Source: Bacillota bacterium
GTDB taxonomy: Bacteria > Bacillota > UBA4882 > UBA8346
DNA: 64,000 nt
Direction: 5' to 3'
Assembly (NCBI GenBank): GCA_023429995.1
Contig: JAEZCE010000078.1
Location: 62,001 to 126,000 of the forward strand
Position 1 is the stretch's first letter; each line of letters opens with the position of its first letter. The notes below the pieces were generated by a model that worked only from the letters and a program-made list of their open reading frames with translations, was not told the origin of the DNA and ran no database searches. This document shows, one piece after another, positions 8,097-16,555 of the stretch. A program made the position numbers and the translations under genes.

Positions 8097-9896
8097 ATGC
8101 CCTTTGATAGCCTTCGGGATGATGAATATACCAAAGAAGCCTTGAATAAAGAAATTATAAAGAAACTATTATCATACCTGAAACCTTATAAACTCGAAGT
8201 TTTGCTTACCCTATCCCTGATGGGGTTCGTCATCGTGACCGATCTTTTAAACCCCTATTTCTTAAAATTAGCCATTGATAAGTATATTGTGGGTAAAAAT
8301 ATTACCGGCCTTTTCCAATTGGGCCTGGCCATGGTGGTTATTAAAGTCTTCGCTTTATTTGCCGCCCGAAAAAGAATTGAAATCATGGCCGGAGTGACCA
8401 ATAAAATATTGCTTACGATCCGGCAAGAGCTCTATACCCATATTCAAAAATTGCCCTTCAACTTTTTCGATACCCGGCCGGTCGGTAAAATTTTAGCCCG
8501 GATCATCGGAGACGTCAATTCCTTAAACGACCTTTTCACCAACAGTGTGACCAATTTACTCCCCGATCTGGCCACACTGGTTGCAGTCACCGCCATTATG
8601 TTATCGATGAACGCCCCTTTGGCGATGGCAGCCCTGATTTCGTTGCCGTTTCTCATTATCTTCCTGGGGTCGGTTCAAGTGCTATCTCACCAGCGCTGGC
8701 GCAATCATCGTAAAAAAGTCTCCACCTGCAATGCCTTTACCCACGAGAATTTTTCGGGGATCCGGGTGGTGCAAAGCTTTACTTCCGAGAAGAAAACCAG
8801 TAAGATTTATCACGGTTTAATCCATGACATGTTGAAAGCATTTGTTCATGCGGTCCGATTAAACGATTTCTTTTGGCCTTCGGTCGAGGTGTCCTGGGGT
8901 ATTGGCACCATCGCAGTAGCCTGGTACGGTATCCATTTACTAAACACCGGCACCATTACGGTAGGGCTTTTGGTGGCCTTCATCGGTTATATCTCCATGT
9001 TCTGGCAGCCGGTAATGAATATTAGTAATTTTTACAATACCTTGATTTCCAACATGTCCGGCGCGGAACGCATTTTCGATATCATGAGCATTGAGCCGGC
9101 AATCAGAAATAATTCCAATGCGAAGCCCCTTCCCCAAATCAAAGGGACTGTGACTTTCGAGCATGTCTTTTTCGGTTACGAAACCGGTCAGGAAGTACTC
9201 ACGGATATCAATTTTCAAGTTAAACCCGGCCAGACCATTGCCTTAGTCGGTCCAACCGGCGCCGGCAAGACCAGTATTGTCAATTTGATCGGCCGTTTTT
9301 ACGATGCCACCGGCGGGACGGTCTCCATTGACGGGTTTAACGTCAAGGAAGTAACTTTGGAGAGCCTGCATAGCCAATTGGGAGTCGTTCTGCAAGACAC
9401 CTTCCTCTTCTCGGGAAGCATCAAGGATAATATCCGCTACGGCAAACTGGATGCGACCGATGAAGAAATCATTGCTGCCGCCACAGCCGTCCATGCCCAT
9501 GAGTTCATCATGAAACTGGAACATGGTTATGATACCGACGTAAATGAACGCGGCTCCAGGCTTTCTTTCGGTCAACGCCAACAAATCGCCTTTGCCCGGG
9601 CGTTGCTTTCCAATCCCCGGATTTTGATTCTGGATGAAGCCACCGCTGGAATCGATACCCATACCGAACGTCTGGTGCAGCAAGGGATCGCCAGATTACT
9701 TAAGGGGCGGACTTCCTTTGTCATCGCCCACCGGCTCTCCACCATTGAAAATGCCGATCGGATTATGGTGATCGATGAAGGCCGGATTATAGAATCCGGT
9801 ACCCATGAGGAACTGCTGGAGTTGAAGGGCAAGTATTACGAATTATTTACGGCGCAGTTTAAGTTCTGGGCAGATTCCCAAGAAAAGATTGGGTAA
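8097..9896 (+). CDS. Heterodimeric ABC multidrug exporter, subunit 2 (BmrD/YheH-like)
   Basis: ABC half-transporter of 599 residues, membrane domain first and ATPase domain last. Walker A is GPTGAGKTS near residue 384, Walker B is LILDEATAGID with the catalytic glutamate intact, and the H-loop is IAHRLS. Its signature motif is LSFGQ rather than LSGGQ. In the dimer this degenerate signature would face the Asp-containing Walker B of subunit 1, giving one weak and one consensus ATP site. AAGGAGG lies six bases before the ATG. It is separated from subunit 1 by 76 bp and co-transcribed with it; a terminator follows at 9943-9988. Confidence 0.92.
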   Translation: MPFDSLRDDEYTKEALNKEIIKKLLSYLKPYKLEVLLTLSLMGFVIVTDLLNPYFLKLAIDKYIVGKNITGLFQLGLAMVVIKVFALFAARKRIEIMAGVTNKILLTIRQELYTHIQKLPFNFFDTRPVGKILARIIGDVNSLNDLFTNSVTNLLPDLATLVAVTAIMLSMNAPLAMAALISLPFLIIFLGSVQVLSHQRWRNHRKKVSTCNAFTHENFSGIRVVQSFTSEKKTSKIYHGLIHDMLKAFVHAVRLNDFFWPSVEVSWGIGTIAVAWYGIHLLNTGTITVGLLVAFIGYISMFWQPVMNISNFYNTLISNMSGAERIFDIMSIEPAIRNNSNAKPLPQIKGTVTFEHVFFGYETGQEVLTDINFQVKPGQTIALVGPTGAGKTSIVNLIGRFYDATGGTVSIDGFNVKEVTLESLHSQLGVVLQDTFLFSGSIKDNIRYGKLDATDEEIIAAATAVHAHEFIMKLEHGYDTDVNERGSRLSFGQRQQIAFARALLSNPRILILDEATAGIDTHTERLVQQGIARLLKGRTSFVIAHRLSTIENADRIMVIDEGRIIESGTHEELLELKGKYYELFTAQFKFWADSQEKIG

Positions 9897-9942
9897 AACA
9901 AAACCGTCACCCTATTCATTGCATGTAAACCACCTAAAAATG

Positions 9943-9988
9943 ATTGCCAGGGATTCGAGAGTAAATTCAACTCATCCTGGCAATTTTT
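9943..9988 (+). terminator. Terminator after the ABC exporter
   Basis: ATTGCCAGG (9943-9951) pairs with CCTGGCAAT (9976-9984), followed by TTTTT. The loop is long (24 bases), but the stem is perfect and correctly placed after the second exporter gene. Confidence 0.7.
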
Positions 9989-10076
9989 AATTTCATGCTT
10001 GAAATTTTTAAACATCCTAAAACACCCCTGAGATGGATAGGAGTTTATACTTGCCATAATTACCATTCATTTATTC

Positions 10077-10105
10077 TTGAACTAAGTTTTGGCCTATTAT
10101 ATAGT
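10077..10105 (+). promoter_or_regulatory. Promoter of the barrel-like protein
   Basis: TTGAAC at 10077-10082, a 17-bp spacer and TATAGT at 10100-10105, about 35 bp upstream of an AGGGGG ribosome-binding site. The gene therefore has its own promoter and is separate from the ABC exporter. Confidence 0.55.
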
Positions 10106-10142
10106 TTGCATAGATTGTTTGTAAATAATTAGGGGGTAAAGT

Positions 10143-11054
10143 ATGGTACAAAGAATTTCCGCCTTATTTCTTGCTTCTTGGTTATTGTTCATCATGACCA
10201 CTTATTCTTTTGGAGCGATACTACCGGTTTCTTCCCCATTTCAGCTTGGAAATTCATGGTATACAAAGACAGATAGCTGGTATTCGATCAATAATGACAA
10301 GCCCAAGGTCAATATTTACGCCAAAAATATATCTCCGAATTTTTCCATAGCCGGAGGAGAATATTATCAGAACGATCAGACTTTCATTGATTTATTTTTT
10401 CAAGATGTAAACAAATCAAACATGACTTATTTTGGCGGCAGCTATTTATGGGACTCCGGTTTATTTGTCGGCTTGAATTATTTAAAAACAGCCACCACAT
10501 CTGAAACTCTGTTATCCCCGGGATATCGTTTCACGCTTAAGGATCATGGTTATCTGGCATTAAGTTTTGATTATCTAGCCAATGACGATTCAGATATTCA
10601 TGACATTGTCAGTTATGACGTGAATTTTAAACTATTTCCCAAAAAGATGAAGATTTATGGTGAAATTTGCTTGCCGAAGGAAGGCAATGATACAATTGTC
10701 AACCTTGGCGCCAATTACGAGGTGAGGAAGGGCCTTGTTGTAGGCGCCGATTATATGTCCCAGGGGAGTCAAGATGCCTACAGCGCCGGTTTAACTTATA
10801 AGGCTCAATCCTTGATCATCGATGCAGCATTGGGGGAAAATTTCACCCAAAATTATTACCAGTTCGCCGCTACGGAAAATCTCAAAAATTTTAGTATCGG
10901 GGCTTTGTATCAAAAATATCAGAATGACCATGACCCCGTGATTACGGTTCAAGGAAAATATCATTTAACGAAAGCCGATTTAATTTTGAAATATACTTTT
11001 GAAAATGATTCTTACAACCAAGTTACCGTGCTGGCGTATGAAAGAAGGCTTTAG
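10143..11054 (+). CDS. Secreted protein, probable outer-membrane beta-barrel
   Basis: A 303-residue protein with a clear signal peptide (hydrophobic residues 8-23, likely cleavage after SFGA). The mature part has no further hydrophobic helix. It consists of many short alternating segments such as FVGLNYLKTATTS, GYLALSFDYLAND, LVVGADYMSQGS and FSIGALYQKYQND, separated by polar turns rich in N, D and G. This pattern is typical of porin-like transmembrane barrels and of proteins that assemble in an outer membrane. The last residue is leucine after YERR, not the classical terminal phenylalanine. AGGGGG precedes the ATG by six bases. Family assignment is by pattern only; a secreted soluble beta protein remains possible. 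Confidence 0.55.
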   Translation: MVQRISALFLASWLLFIMTTYSFGAILPVSSPFQLGNSWYTKTDSWYSINNDKPKVNIYAKNISPNFSIAGGEYYQNDQTFIDLFFQDVNKSNMTYFGGSYLWDSGLFVGLNYLKTATTSETLLSPGYRFTLKDHGYLALSFDYLANDDSDIHDIVSYDVNFKLFPKKMKIYGEICLPKEGNDTIVNLGANYEVRKGLVVGADYMSQGSQDAYSAGLTYKAQSLIIDAALGENFTQNYYQFAATENLKNFSIGALYQKYQNDHDPVITVQGKYHLTKADLILKYTFENDSYNQVTVLAYERRL

Positions 11055-11099
11055 ATCCCCTGGTTGAACTCTGGAAGGATCAAACTTAAGGTTAAAAAG

Positions 11100-12902
11100 T
11101 TACTTAAACTTCATAACCTGAAATGAACTATCAATTTGTCTTAAATCCTTCAAAGGTATTATCTCTGGATAATCCTCCAACTGATGGATAATTAGGTCAT
11201 TATAATCAAGCGCGTTTTTCGGCTCATTATCCCGGTATACCGCTACAATATGAGACCCAAAGTGTAAAAGTAAACCGTTTTCAATAAGCTCATCATTGAT
11301 GGATACTTTTCCTTTCCTACCATAGGCAATACCATTCATAAAATGACTTACATCATCAAGTTCGATCAGGTAAGGCCGTAATTGGTAGGGATTAAGATAA
11401 GGAATTTTTTTCCCCAAACGGCGTTGACCATAAATGATAAAATTGCTGCAATCAGCCCCGTATTTGGCATCAGCGCCTATATTCCCTCCATCTTTAATTA
11501 AGGAACTCCCTAACACATAGGGCAAATTGAAAACTTCAGTTAATTTTCCCAAATAACCCTGGCCTTTGAATCTAGAGATGCATAGGATATTGGATTGATA
11601 AGTATTGGGGCCGTCTGAAACTTCCATAAAAATTCTGGCAGTCCCTAAACCGGTTTTGGAGTCAAAGGCTGCCGCCAGGCTTTCTCCCTTTAGTTCCATA
11701 GAATTACCAATGACTGTTTTTTCATCAAAGCGGATTGCTTTAAGAGTGTCATCCGCATATCCATAATTCCGTTTGGTAATATTCATACTTTTTTCAGCTG
11801 GCAAAAGCGCTTTCCAGCTTATGTGAAGATTAGGGGTATTATATGGATTAGCTGCCTTTAAAAGTAAATTATCATCCCTATTAATATAATTAAATTGACG
11901 AGTTGGCACTTTCTGCCCGTTAACATAAATAACAATTTCAGGTTTACATTGGATTGTTTTTTGCCACTGATTGAGTAATTTACCCCAATCTTCTCTTCGA
12001 AAAACTACGTTAATTCTGTTATACGCGCGTAAAATAAAGCTTTTTAAAGTGTCTGACGCCTCCGATATTTGATAACTGGGGATTGCAGATTTGTTTTTAT
12101 AATAACTTACAGCTAAATTAGAACGATCCGGTCCAGTATCAACGAACGGTTCATATTCTATCCGCATATTCACAACATTAGAAAAGGTTTTTAGAAAATA
12201 ATATAGCAATGAATCTGCCTGTTCTTTCGATTTCAAATATGGCCGGGAGATAGCAATTGTCACAGCTAGAAGGTTTTTTAAGCGCAAAACATATTCAGCG
12301 ACCGCTTCAGTTTGAGCCGCTAATTGATAATTATCCAAGTCGGTAAAATAATCAAGATCGATACTCACGATAACCGGTAATGATATTTCCGGGGAGTTTT
12401 TTATACGGCAAAGATCAGTAACAACAAAGTCGGGAGAAAGATCCCCGCAGTTTCTGGCAATGGCTGATTCATACCGGTTAATATCTTTCTGAACCTGGAG
12501 GGACTTTTCTCTTAAATCAGTGTCCGTTAATGAGTTCCCCGCCACCCAATGCACCTTAGCGATGGGTCTGGGCATTAATGGTTCTATCCAACTAAAGCAT
12601 TGGATCAAACCGTTTTTTCGCCAATCTTTACTTAGGGTGTCAATAGCCCCATCAGCTTGGTTTGCCAATATGAATGAACGGATTTCATCCGAATGGAAAG
12701 CTTCGGAAGCGTCACTGTGTTTGTCGAAAAGAATCAGTTGATATTGTCCTGAACAATCAATGTTTTTAATGATCCAATAAAAACTCCCGGCGTGGGAATC
12801 TTCAAAATAAACAGGAATACAAGATGACGCTTGGACATACGCATTCCCGAAGATACAAAACACGAATAAAACGATTGTCAGTCCAGTATGGGGGGTTCTC
12901 AT
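11100..12902 (-). CDS. Secreted UPF0489-like / NlpC-P60-like fusion protein
   Basis: A 600-residue protein with a signal peptide (about residues 8-26). The N-terminal half resembles UPF0489 (arginase-like fold): IPVYFEDSHAGSFYWII, the acidic/histidine cluster ILFDKHSDASE and VIVSIDLDYFTD. The C-terminal part resembles an NlpC/P60 cysteine peptidase: YGADCSNFIIYGQRRLGKK contains the presumed catalytic Cys near residue 482, and LLLHFGSHIVAVYRDN the presumed His near 546. Such enzymes cleave peptide bonds in peptidoglycan or poly-gamma-glutamate. It is the last gene of a four-gene operon, three bases after the preceding stop. Both domain calls rest on motifs only; the linker at residues 330-440 is unassigned. 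Confidence 0.6.
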   Translation of the reverse strand: MRTPHTGLTIVLFVFCIFGNAYVQASSCIPVYFEDSHAGSFYWIIKNIDCSGQYQLILFDKHSDASEAFHSDEIRSFILANQADGAIDTLSKDWRKNGLIQCFSWIEPLMPRPIAKVHWVAGNSLTDTDLREKSLQVQKDINRYESAIARNCGDLSPDFVVTDLCRIKNSPEISLPVIVSIDLDYFTDLDNYQLAAQTEAVAEYVLRLKNLLAVTIAISRPYLKSKEQADSLLYYFLKTFSNVVNMRIEYEPFVDTGPDRSNLAVSYYKNKSAIPSYQISEASDTLKSFILRAYNRINVVFRREDWGKLLNQWQKTIQCKPEIVIYVNGQKVPTRQFNYINRDDNLLLKAANPYNTPNLHISWKALLPAEKSMNITKRNYGYADDTLKAIRFDEKTVIGNSMELKGESLAAAFDSKTGLGTARIFMEVSDGPNTYQSNILCISRFKGQGYLGKLTEVFNLPYVLGSSLIKDGGNIGADAKYGADCSNFIIYGQRRLGKKIPYLNPYQLRPYLIELDDVSHFMNGIAYGRKGKVSINDELIENGLLLHFGSHIVAVYRDNEPKNALDYNDLIIHQLEDYPEIIPLKDLRQIDSSFQVMKFK

Positions 12903-12905
12903 AAA

Positions 12906-14243
12906 TCAACGGGCCCCTGCGCGCGGCCTTTCCGTTAATTTTTTACGTAAAAGAATCTCACTGATACAAGTATCATCATATTTGGTTCCTTTGTATACTT
13001 TATTGATAATCAAGCGAATCGTCTTCACTTCTTTATCGTAACCGCCCAGATCAATAAATTGATAAGCTTTGGGTGAATGAGCCCCATCCCTTACATAATC
13101 ATCGACCAACGATCCGATAATGGTATATGAGTCATTAAGCACTATTTTGAGCTCGGCAACTCTGTTATTAGCAAAGTATAGGCTCGGCGATTTGGCATAT
13201 CCCGGGATCATTCCGATTTGATAAAGCTGGGTTGGCTTCTTTAAATGAATGGTGACACTCTCGCCGATTCCATCTCCTTTTACCCCTTCAATCCATGCGG
13301 TACTTGCATTATAGTCTCCTACATTAGACGCTTGACAACTGACACCGCCATTTTGGGCCAGAACGGAGGAGGCTGTAGCCGAATACTGGTGAAAATCAAA
13401 ATAATATTTGTTATTATCAAAGGTATACCAACTTTCATCTCCGCCAGCGGAATAATTCCATTTGGTAGATATTTTATTATTGAAGTCAATGGTTATATTA
13501 TCTTTCAACGTTGGTTCCAAATCGGTAAAACTCCATGAAAAAGTATTTCCTTTTCTTGTAAACCGGTTGGCGGGTTTAATGATCAATGAATCAGGATTTA
13601 TGGTAACTGCCTTAACATTGACTATTCCATTTTGAATCGATCCTTTCCAAGCTGCTCCGGTAGATAATAGATATGTAAATAGATCGGAATCATAATCCAT
13701 ATCGTTGGAGACTCCGCCTCCACCACTTTGATATAACGATTCGTAGGTGATTTTTACGGTTTTTGACTCTGCCTTTTTAAAATGAACGCTGGAAGTAAAC
13801 CAACAAACGAACGGTTTTGGCGAGTTCTCCTCGGATTCCATTGTATAATAATCGGGCAATGAAACCCAGTCAACTCTTTCACCCTTCTCCAGTTTGTATG
13901 GTATCTCTTTATTATCAATCGTAATTTGATAATCTTCAATTTCAACATACTGAGAAATCTTACTTTTATCATCCAACATTGACGTAATACAAGGGAACCC
14001 CGCTTTTACGGTAACATCCTCCCCTTCGTTGGTTAACAAGTATTCTACGTTCACTTTGGCTCGATCCCGGTATAAATCCATATTAAGGATTTCTTTTGCC
14101 ATGACCACTTGACTAGTTCCAATCGCTTTGAAATTACCGGTGCCGATATTGCCGTCTCCCCCTCCACCCCAATTTGCTCTAGCACAAAACGGCGGTAAAA
14201 TGTATACAGCAATCAAAAGTCCAATGAATAAAACCTTTTTCAT
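12906..14243 (-). CDS. Secreted surface protein with DUF4424-like and discoidin-like domains
   Basis: A 445-residue exported protein (signal peptide, residues 4-23). The N-terminal 250 residues (NMDLYRDRAKVNVEYLLTNE..., FNNKISTKWNYSAG) look like the DUF4424-type beta domain found in secreted proteins. Residues about 270-435 (SSVLAQNGGVSCQASNVGDYN, STAWIEGVKGDGIGESVTIHL, CISEILLR) match the pattern of discoidin/NADase-type glycan-binding domains that hold sugars on surfaces. Its start overlaps the stop of the CapA-like gene by four bases, indicating translational coupling. The function is probably binding or recognition of an envelope polymer. Domain names are from memory of motifs and are less certain than the export prediction. 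Confidence 0.6.
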   Translation of the reverse strand: MKKVLFIGLLIAVYILPPFCARANWGGGGDGNIGTGNFKAIGTSQVVMAKEILNMDLYRDRAKVNVEYLLTNEGEDVTVKAGFPCITSMLDDKSKISQYVEIEDYQITIDNKEIPYKLEKGERVDWVSLPDYYTMESEENSPKPFVCWFTSSVHFKKAESKTVKITYESLYQSGGGGVSNDMDYDSDLFTYLLSTGAAWKGSIQNGIVNVKAVTINPDSLIIKPANRFTRKGNTFSWSFTDLEPTLKDNITIDFNNKISTKWNYSAGGDESWYTFDNNKYYFDFHQYSATASSVLAQNGGVSCQASNVGDYNASTAWIEGVKGDGIGESVTIHLKKPTQLYQIGMIPGYAKSPSLYFANNRVAELKIVLNDSYTIIGSLVDDYVRDGAHSPKAYQFIDLGGYDKEVKTIRLIINKVYKGTKYDDTCISEILLRKKLTERPRAGAR

Positions 14244-15232
14244 TTTGTATCCCCCTTTGTTACAATCCCGTTTTTTTGAAATACCAACCGATTATTTCTT
14301 GTAGTCGAACTCAGTTTGCGAATAAAAAAATAAGCCCTTTGCCGGATATCCCTCCGAGGCACACCCTTCACAAGAGAGTAACTCATCAATTTGGCTTTTT
14401 TAAAGTCACCCTTGTTGTTTAAATAGATTTTAATCGCAATCCCCGGAGAAAATCTGTTTTTCTCCGCCCCAGGATAATCAAAAACAAAGTTTCCCAATGA
14501 ATATACAATCAGTTTGTTTTTATATAGTTCTACTTTCCGGATCACATGCGGCCCATGGCCAAGGACCAAATCCGCTCCCGCATCAATACAAGCATGGCTA
14601 AATTTAACAACATCGCCTCTTTTTTGACCGTCAAAATATTCTTCCCCGGTCGGAATTAAATACCCTCTGCTATTCTCGCCGCCCATATGGGCTGAAACTA
14701 TAATGATGTCATCCTTCAAACTATGAATTAGATGCTTAGCCTTATTCAAGCAGTTCACGTTATGGGGAGAATCAAAGGAAAAGCCGATTATTCTTACTTT
14801 TTTCCCCCTTATTACCATCTGCGTTCCATGATCGTTAAAACCGGAAAGATAAAAACCCTTGTTTTTTAAATAATGATAGGTATGCGCATAACCTTCAGCT
14901 CCAAAATCCATCACATGATTATTCGCTAAATTTAGCGCATTTACGCCCATCCGTTCCAAGGTGTCAGCGGCGGAAAACGGCATATTTAACGATAATAAAT
15001 TTTGCTTTGATTTCCCCTCATAAAGCACCCCTTCAAAATTTGCGTACACTAGATCCCCATTGAAATGAATTTGGGCTAGATCCTTAGGATAATTTTTAAT
15101 AAGGCTTGTGCTGAAACGGTTATCCCCAAGAGCAGTGACTGTAATATTCGGTTGATGGAAAAAGTAACAGGCTGTCAGTAACCCTACAAAGACCCCGGTT
15201 AAAAATAAATTGAAAAATGTCTTGTATTTCAT
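14240..15232 (-). CDS. CapA-family (poly-gamma-glutamate synthesis type) metallophosphatase
   Basis: A 330-residue membrane-anchored protein: N-terminal hydrophobic segment (residues 3-24, ending near TACYFFHQP), then a CapA/PgsA calcineurin-like fold. Signature motifs are LVYANFEGVLYEG, ALNLANNHVMDFGAEGY, IVSAHMGGEN and DLVLGHGPHVIRKVELYKNKLIVYSLGNFVFD. CapA proteins take part in making or exporting capsular poly-gamma-glutamate, and some related proteins act on cell-wall peptides. The start MKYKTF at 15232, seven bases after the VanX stop, was chosen because it opens the membrane segment; longer in-frame starts would read through the dipeptidase gene. No capB/capC ligase genes lie nearby, so capsule synthesis here is not established. 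Confidence 0.85.
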   Translation of the reverse strand: MKYKTFFNLFLTGVFVGLLTACYFFHQPNITVTALGDNRFSTSLIKNYPKDLAQIHFNGDLVYANFEGVLYEGKSKQNLLSLNMPFSAADTLERMGVNALNLANNHVMDFGAEGYAHTYHYLKNKGFYLSGFNDHGTQMVIRGKKVRIIGFSFDSPHNVNCLNKAKHLIHSLKDDIIIVSAHMGGENSRGYLIPTGEEYFDGQKRGDVVKFSHACIDAGADLVLGHGPHVIRKVELYKNKLIVYSLGNFVFDYPGAEKNRFSPGIAIKIYLNNKGDFKKAKLMSYSLVKGVPRRDIRQRAYFFIRKLSSTTRNNRLVFQKNGIVTKGDTK

Positions 15233-15239
15233 TTGCCTA

Positions 15240-15857
15240 TTAATTATTAAAAATCGGGTATTGTTTCCCATTTGGAAGCTGATAATGCCACCATTCGGTT
15301 TGGATATAATCCAACCCGACTTCTTGCATAACTTTTCGTAATAGCATCCGGTTGGCTTTTTGTTGGGGAGCTGGTTCTTTACTGAATTGATAAGCGCGTT
15401 CCGCAAAACTGTCAAAAGGCGTCGGCATATCCAGCTCCTTGCCGGTTGAATCAACTAAAGTCAAATCCACTGCCGCGGCGCGATTATGAATGGAACCTGT
15501 TTGGGGATTTGCCACAAACCGGGGATCGGGCATAATCGCCCACATCTTTTTTTGAACGGATAGGGGCCTGTATCCATCAAAAACCTTAAGACCCAATCCA
15601 TCTTGTTCCAAGATTTTTTGCGCTTTATCAAGTTTCTTCGCCAAGGTTTCCAATACGTAACATGTGGGGCCATCGTAGACTTTTTGCTTTAAGAAGTTAT
15701 CCGCGGTTGCATATTTCAAATCAATAATGATATGGCAATTATAGCGTTTAAGATTAACCAATGTTTCCTTGGGTAGTTCTGCGAAAACAAAATTCATATT
15801 ATATAAGACCAAAATTAGAATAGTTGCCATATATAGAATTTTGATCTTCTTTTCCAT
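15240..15857 (-). CDS. D-alanyl-D-alanine dipeptidase (VanX/DdpX family), exported
   Basis: Zinc D-Ala-D-Ala dipeptidase, 205 residues. Active-site elements are present: Arg97 in GYRPLS, SIHNRAAAVD giving zinc ligands His124 and Asp131, catalytic Glu188 and ligand His191 in QTEWWHY. A hydrophobic N-terminal stretch (residues 5-26) suggests export, so it probably trims D-Ala-D-Ala outside the cell, unlike cytoplasmic VanX of vancomycin resistance. No vanH or vanA gene is adjacent, so resistance is unlikely. Start MEKKIKIL at 15857 has GGGAGC eight bases upstream. It is first in the four-gene envelope operon. Confidence 0.88.
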   Translation of the reverse strand: MEKKIKILYMATILILVLYNMNFVFAELPKETLVNLKRYNCHIIIDLKYATADNFLKQKVYDGPTCYVLETLAKKLDKAQKILEQDGLGLKVFDGYRPLSVQKKMWAIMPDPRFVANPQTGSIHNRAAAVDLTLVDSTGKELDMPTPFDSFAERAYQFSKEPAPQQKANRMLLRKVMQEVGLDYIQTEWWHYQLPNGKQYPIFNN

Positions 15858-16008
15858 TGAATACGCTCCCAATATCAATTTCTTTAAAATTAACATTATT
15901 TTACCAATATCAATTCGATGCCAAATTATAAACACCTTCCAATCTCAGGAGGTGTCTTTTCAATCTTACCCATACCTCAAGTTTTATTCAGCAATTCGGA
16001 TAAAATTA

Positions 16009-16053
16009 ATGAAAAAACCCCGCTACTAAAAAAGCTAGCGGGGTTTTTTCATT
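16009..16053. terminator. Very strong bidirectional terminator
   Basis: An 18-bp perfect stem (AATGAAAAAACCCCGCTA at the left and its complement ending at 16053) around a ten-base loop, with A- and T-runs on both sides. It overlaps the stop codon of the small zinc-ribbon ORF on the minus strand and can stop transcription in either direction. Confidence 0.85.
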
Positions 16054-16156
16054 AGGCGATATTCTTTTTATGTTTTAACTGATAAAGATTTGCTCCACAC
16101 TTTGAACAATATTCGGCATAACTGGGATTGACTGTATTGCAGTCGGGACATTTCAA
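16052..16156 (-). CDS. Short zinc-ribbon peptide
   Basis: A 34-codon ORF starting with TTG at 16156 after AGGGGG. It encodes MKCPDCNTVNPSYAEYC and then SKCGANLYQLKHKKNIA, a C-x2-C-x10-C-x2-C zinc ribbon like those at the N-termini of many Firmicutes membrane proteins. It ends in the strong terminator. It may be a free-standing zinc-ribbon peptide or the surviving piece of a larger gene whose upstream part has decayed: a longer ORF in another frame overlaps it but does not look like protein. Confidence 0.55.
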   Translation of the reverse strand: MKCPDCNTVNPSYAEYCSKCGANLYQLKHKKNIA

Positions 16157-16291
16157 ATCTATTTTTTCCCCCTATTAAAAAAGTGAATTGGTACACTTCA
16201 CCAGTATATGAATATCCACAAAAAAGTGTTCCAAATATGTGCATTTTGTTCTTCCCATCACCCTGCCGTATATTTTCAACATTCACCGGCA

Positions 16292-16517
16292 ATGAATAAA
16301 GGCGGGTAAACTACCCTATTCAGAGCAAAAGGGCTGGCGGTTATTCCCGTCGAAACCGCTTTTATTCTCGCTGTAACTTCGTTGTCTATGGGAATTGCGA
16401 TGGCTTTGATTTTTGAATGGTTTATGAAAAGACAAAAAGTAAATTGAAAAAGGTAGCACCGGGACACCCGGCTTTGGTCGAAAGAAAAAAGCGGTTGAAA
16501 AGTTGGCCCATTCATGA
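16292..16517 (+). pseudogene. Probable remnant of a small membrane protein gene
   Basis: An ATG at 16292 is followed after five codons by an in-frame TAA. The same frame then reads TTLFRAKGLAVIPVETAF and ILAVTSLSMGIAMALIFEW, a clear transmembrane helix, then FMKRQKVN and a stop at 16447. Two other frames then read protein-like sequence up to the terminator: GSTGTPGFGRKKKAVEKLAHS ending at 16517, and APGHPALVERKKRLKSWP. This mixture suggests a small membrane protein gene broken by a nonsense change and a frameshift. No family is recognised. Confidence 0.35.
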
Positions 16518-16520
16518 TAA

Positions 16521-16555
16521 AGAGGAACCCGTTTTACCGGCGTTCCTCTTCTTTT
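16521..16555. terminator. Terminator after the sugar ABC operon
   Basis: AGAGGAAC (16521-16528) pairs with GTTCCTCT (16542-16549), with TCTTTT after it on the plus strand and TTTAT on the minus strand. It follows both the gene remnant (plus) and the sugar-binding protein gene (minus) and could serve both. Confidence 0.6.

Noticed and set aside
8045..8107. A 20-codon ORF (MSNQEIENPWNKKKEAQHAL) between the two exporter genes
   Set aside because: Weak ribosome-binding site, overlaps the start of subunit 2 in another frame, and composition is driven by the Shine-Dalgarno region. Possible coupling ORF but not supported.
9243..9683. Long antisense ORF (146 codons) inside the second exporter gene
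   Set aside because: Lies fully within a well-conserved ATPase domain on the other strand; its translation shows no domain and it has no ribosome-binding site.
15240..15857. Vancomycin resistance role for the VanX-like dipeptidase
   Set aside because: No vanH/vanA/vanR/vanS neighbours, and the protein has an export signal, unlike resistance VanX.
16276..16515. A 79-codon minus-strand ORF
   Set aside because: It is the complement of the more protein-like membrane segment on the plus strand and has no recognisable motif.
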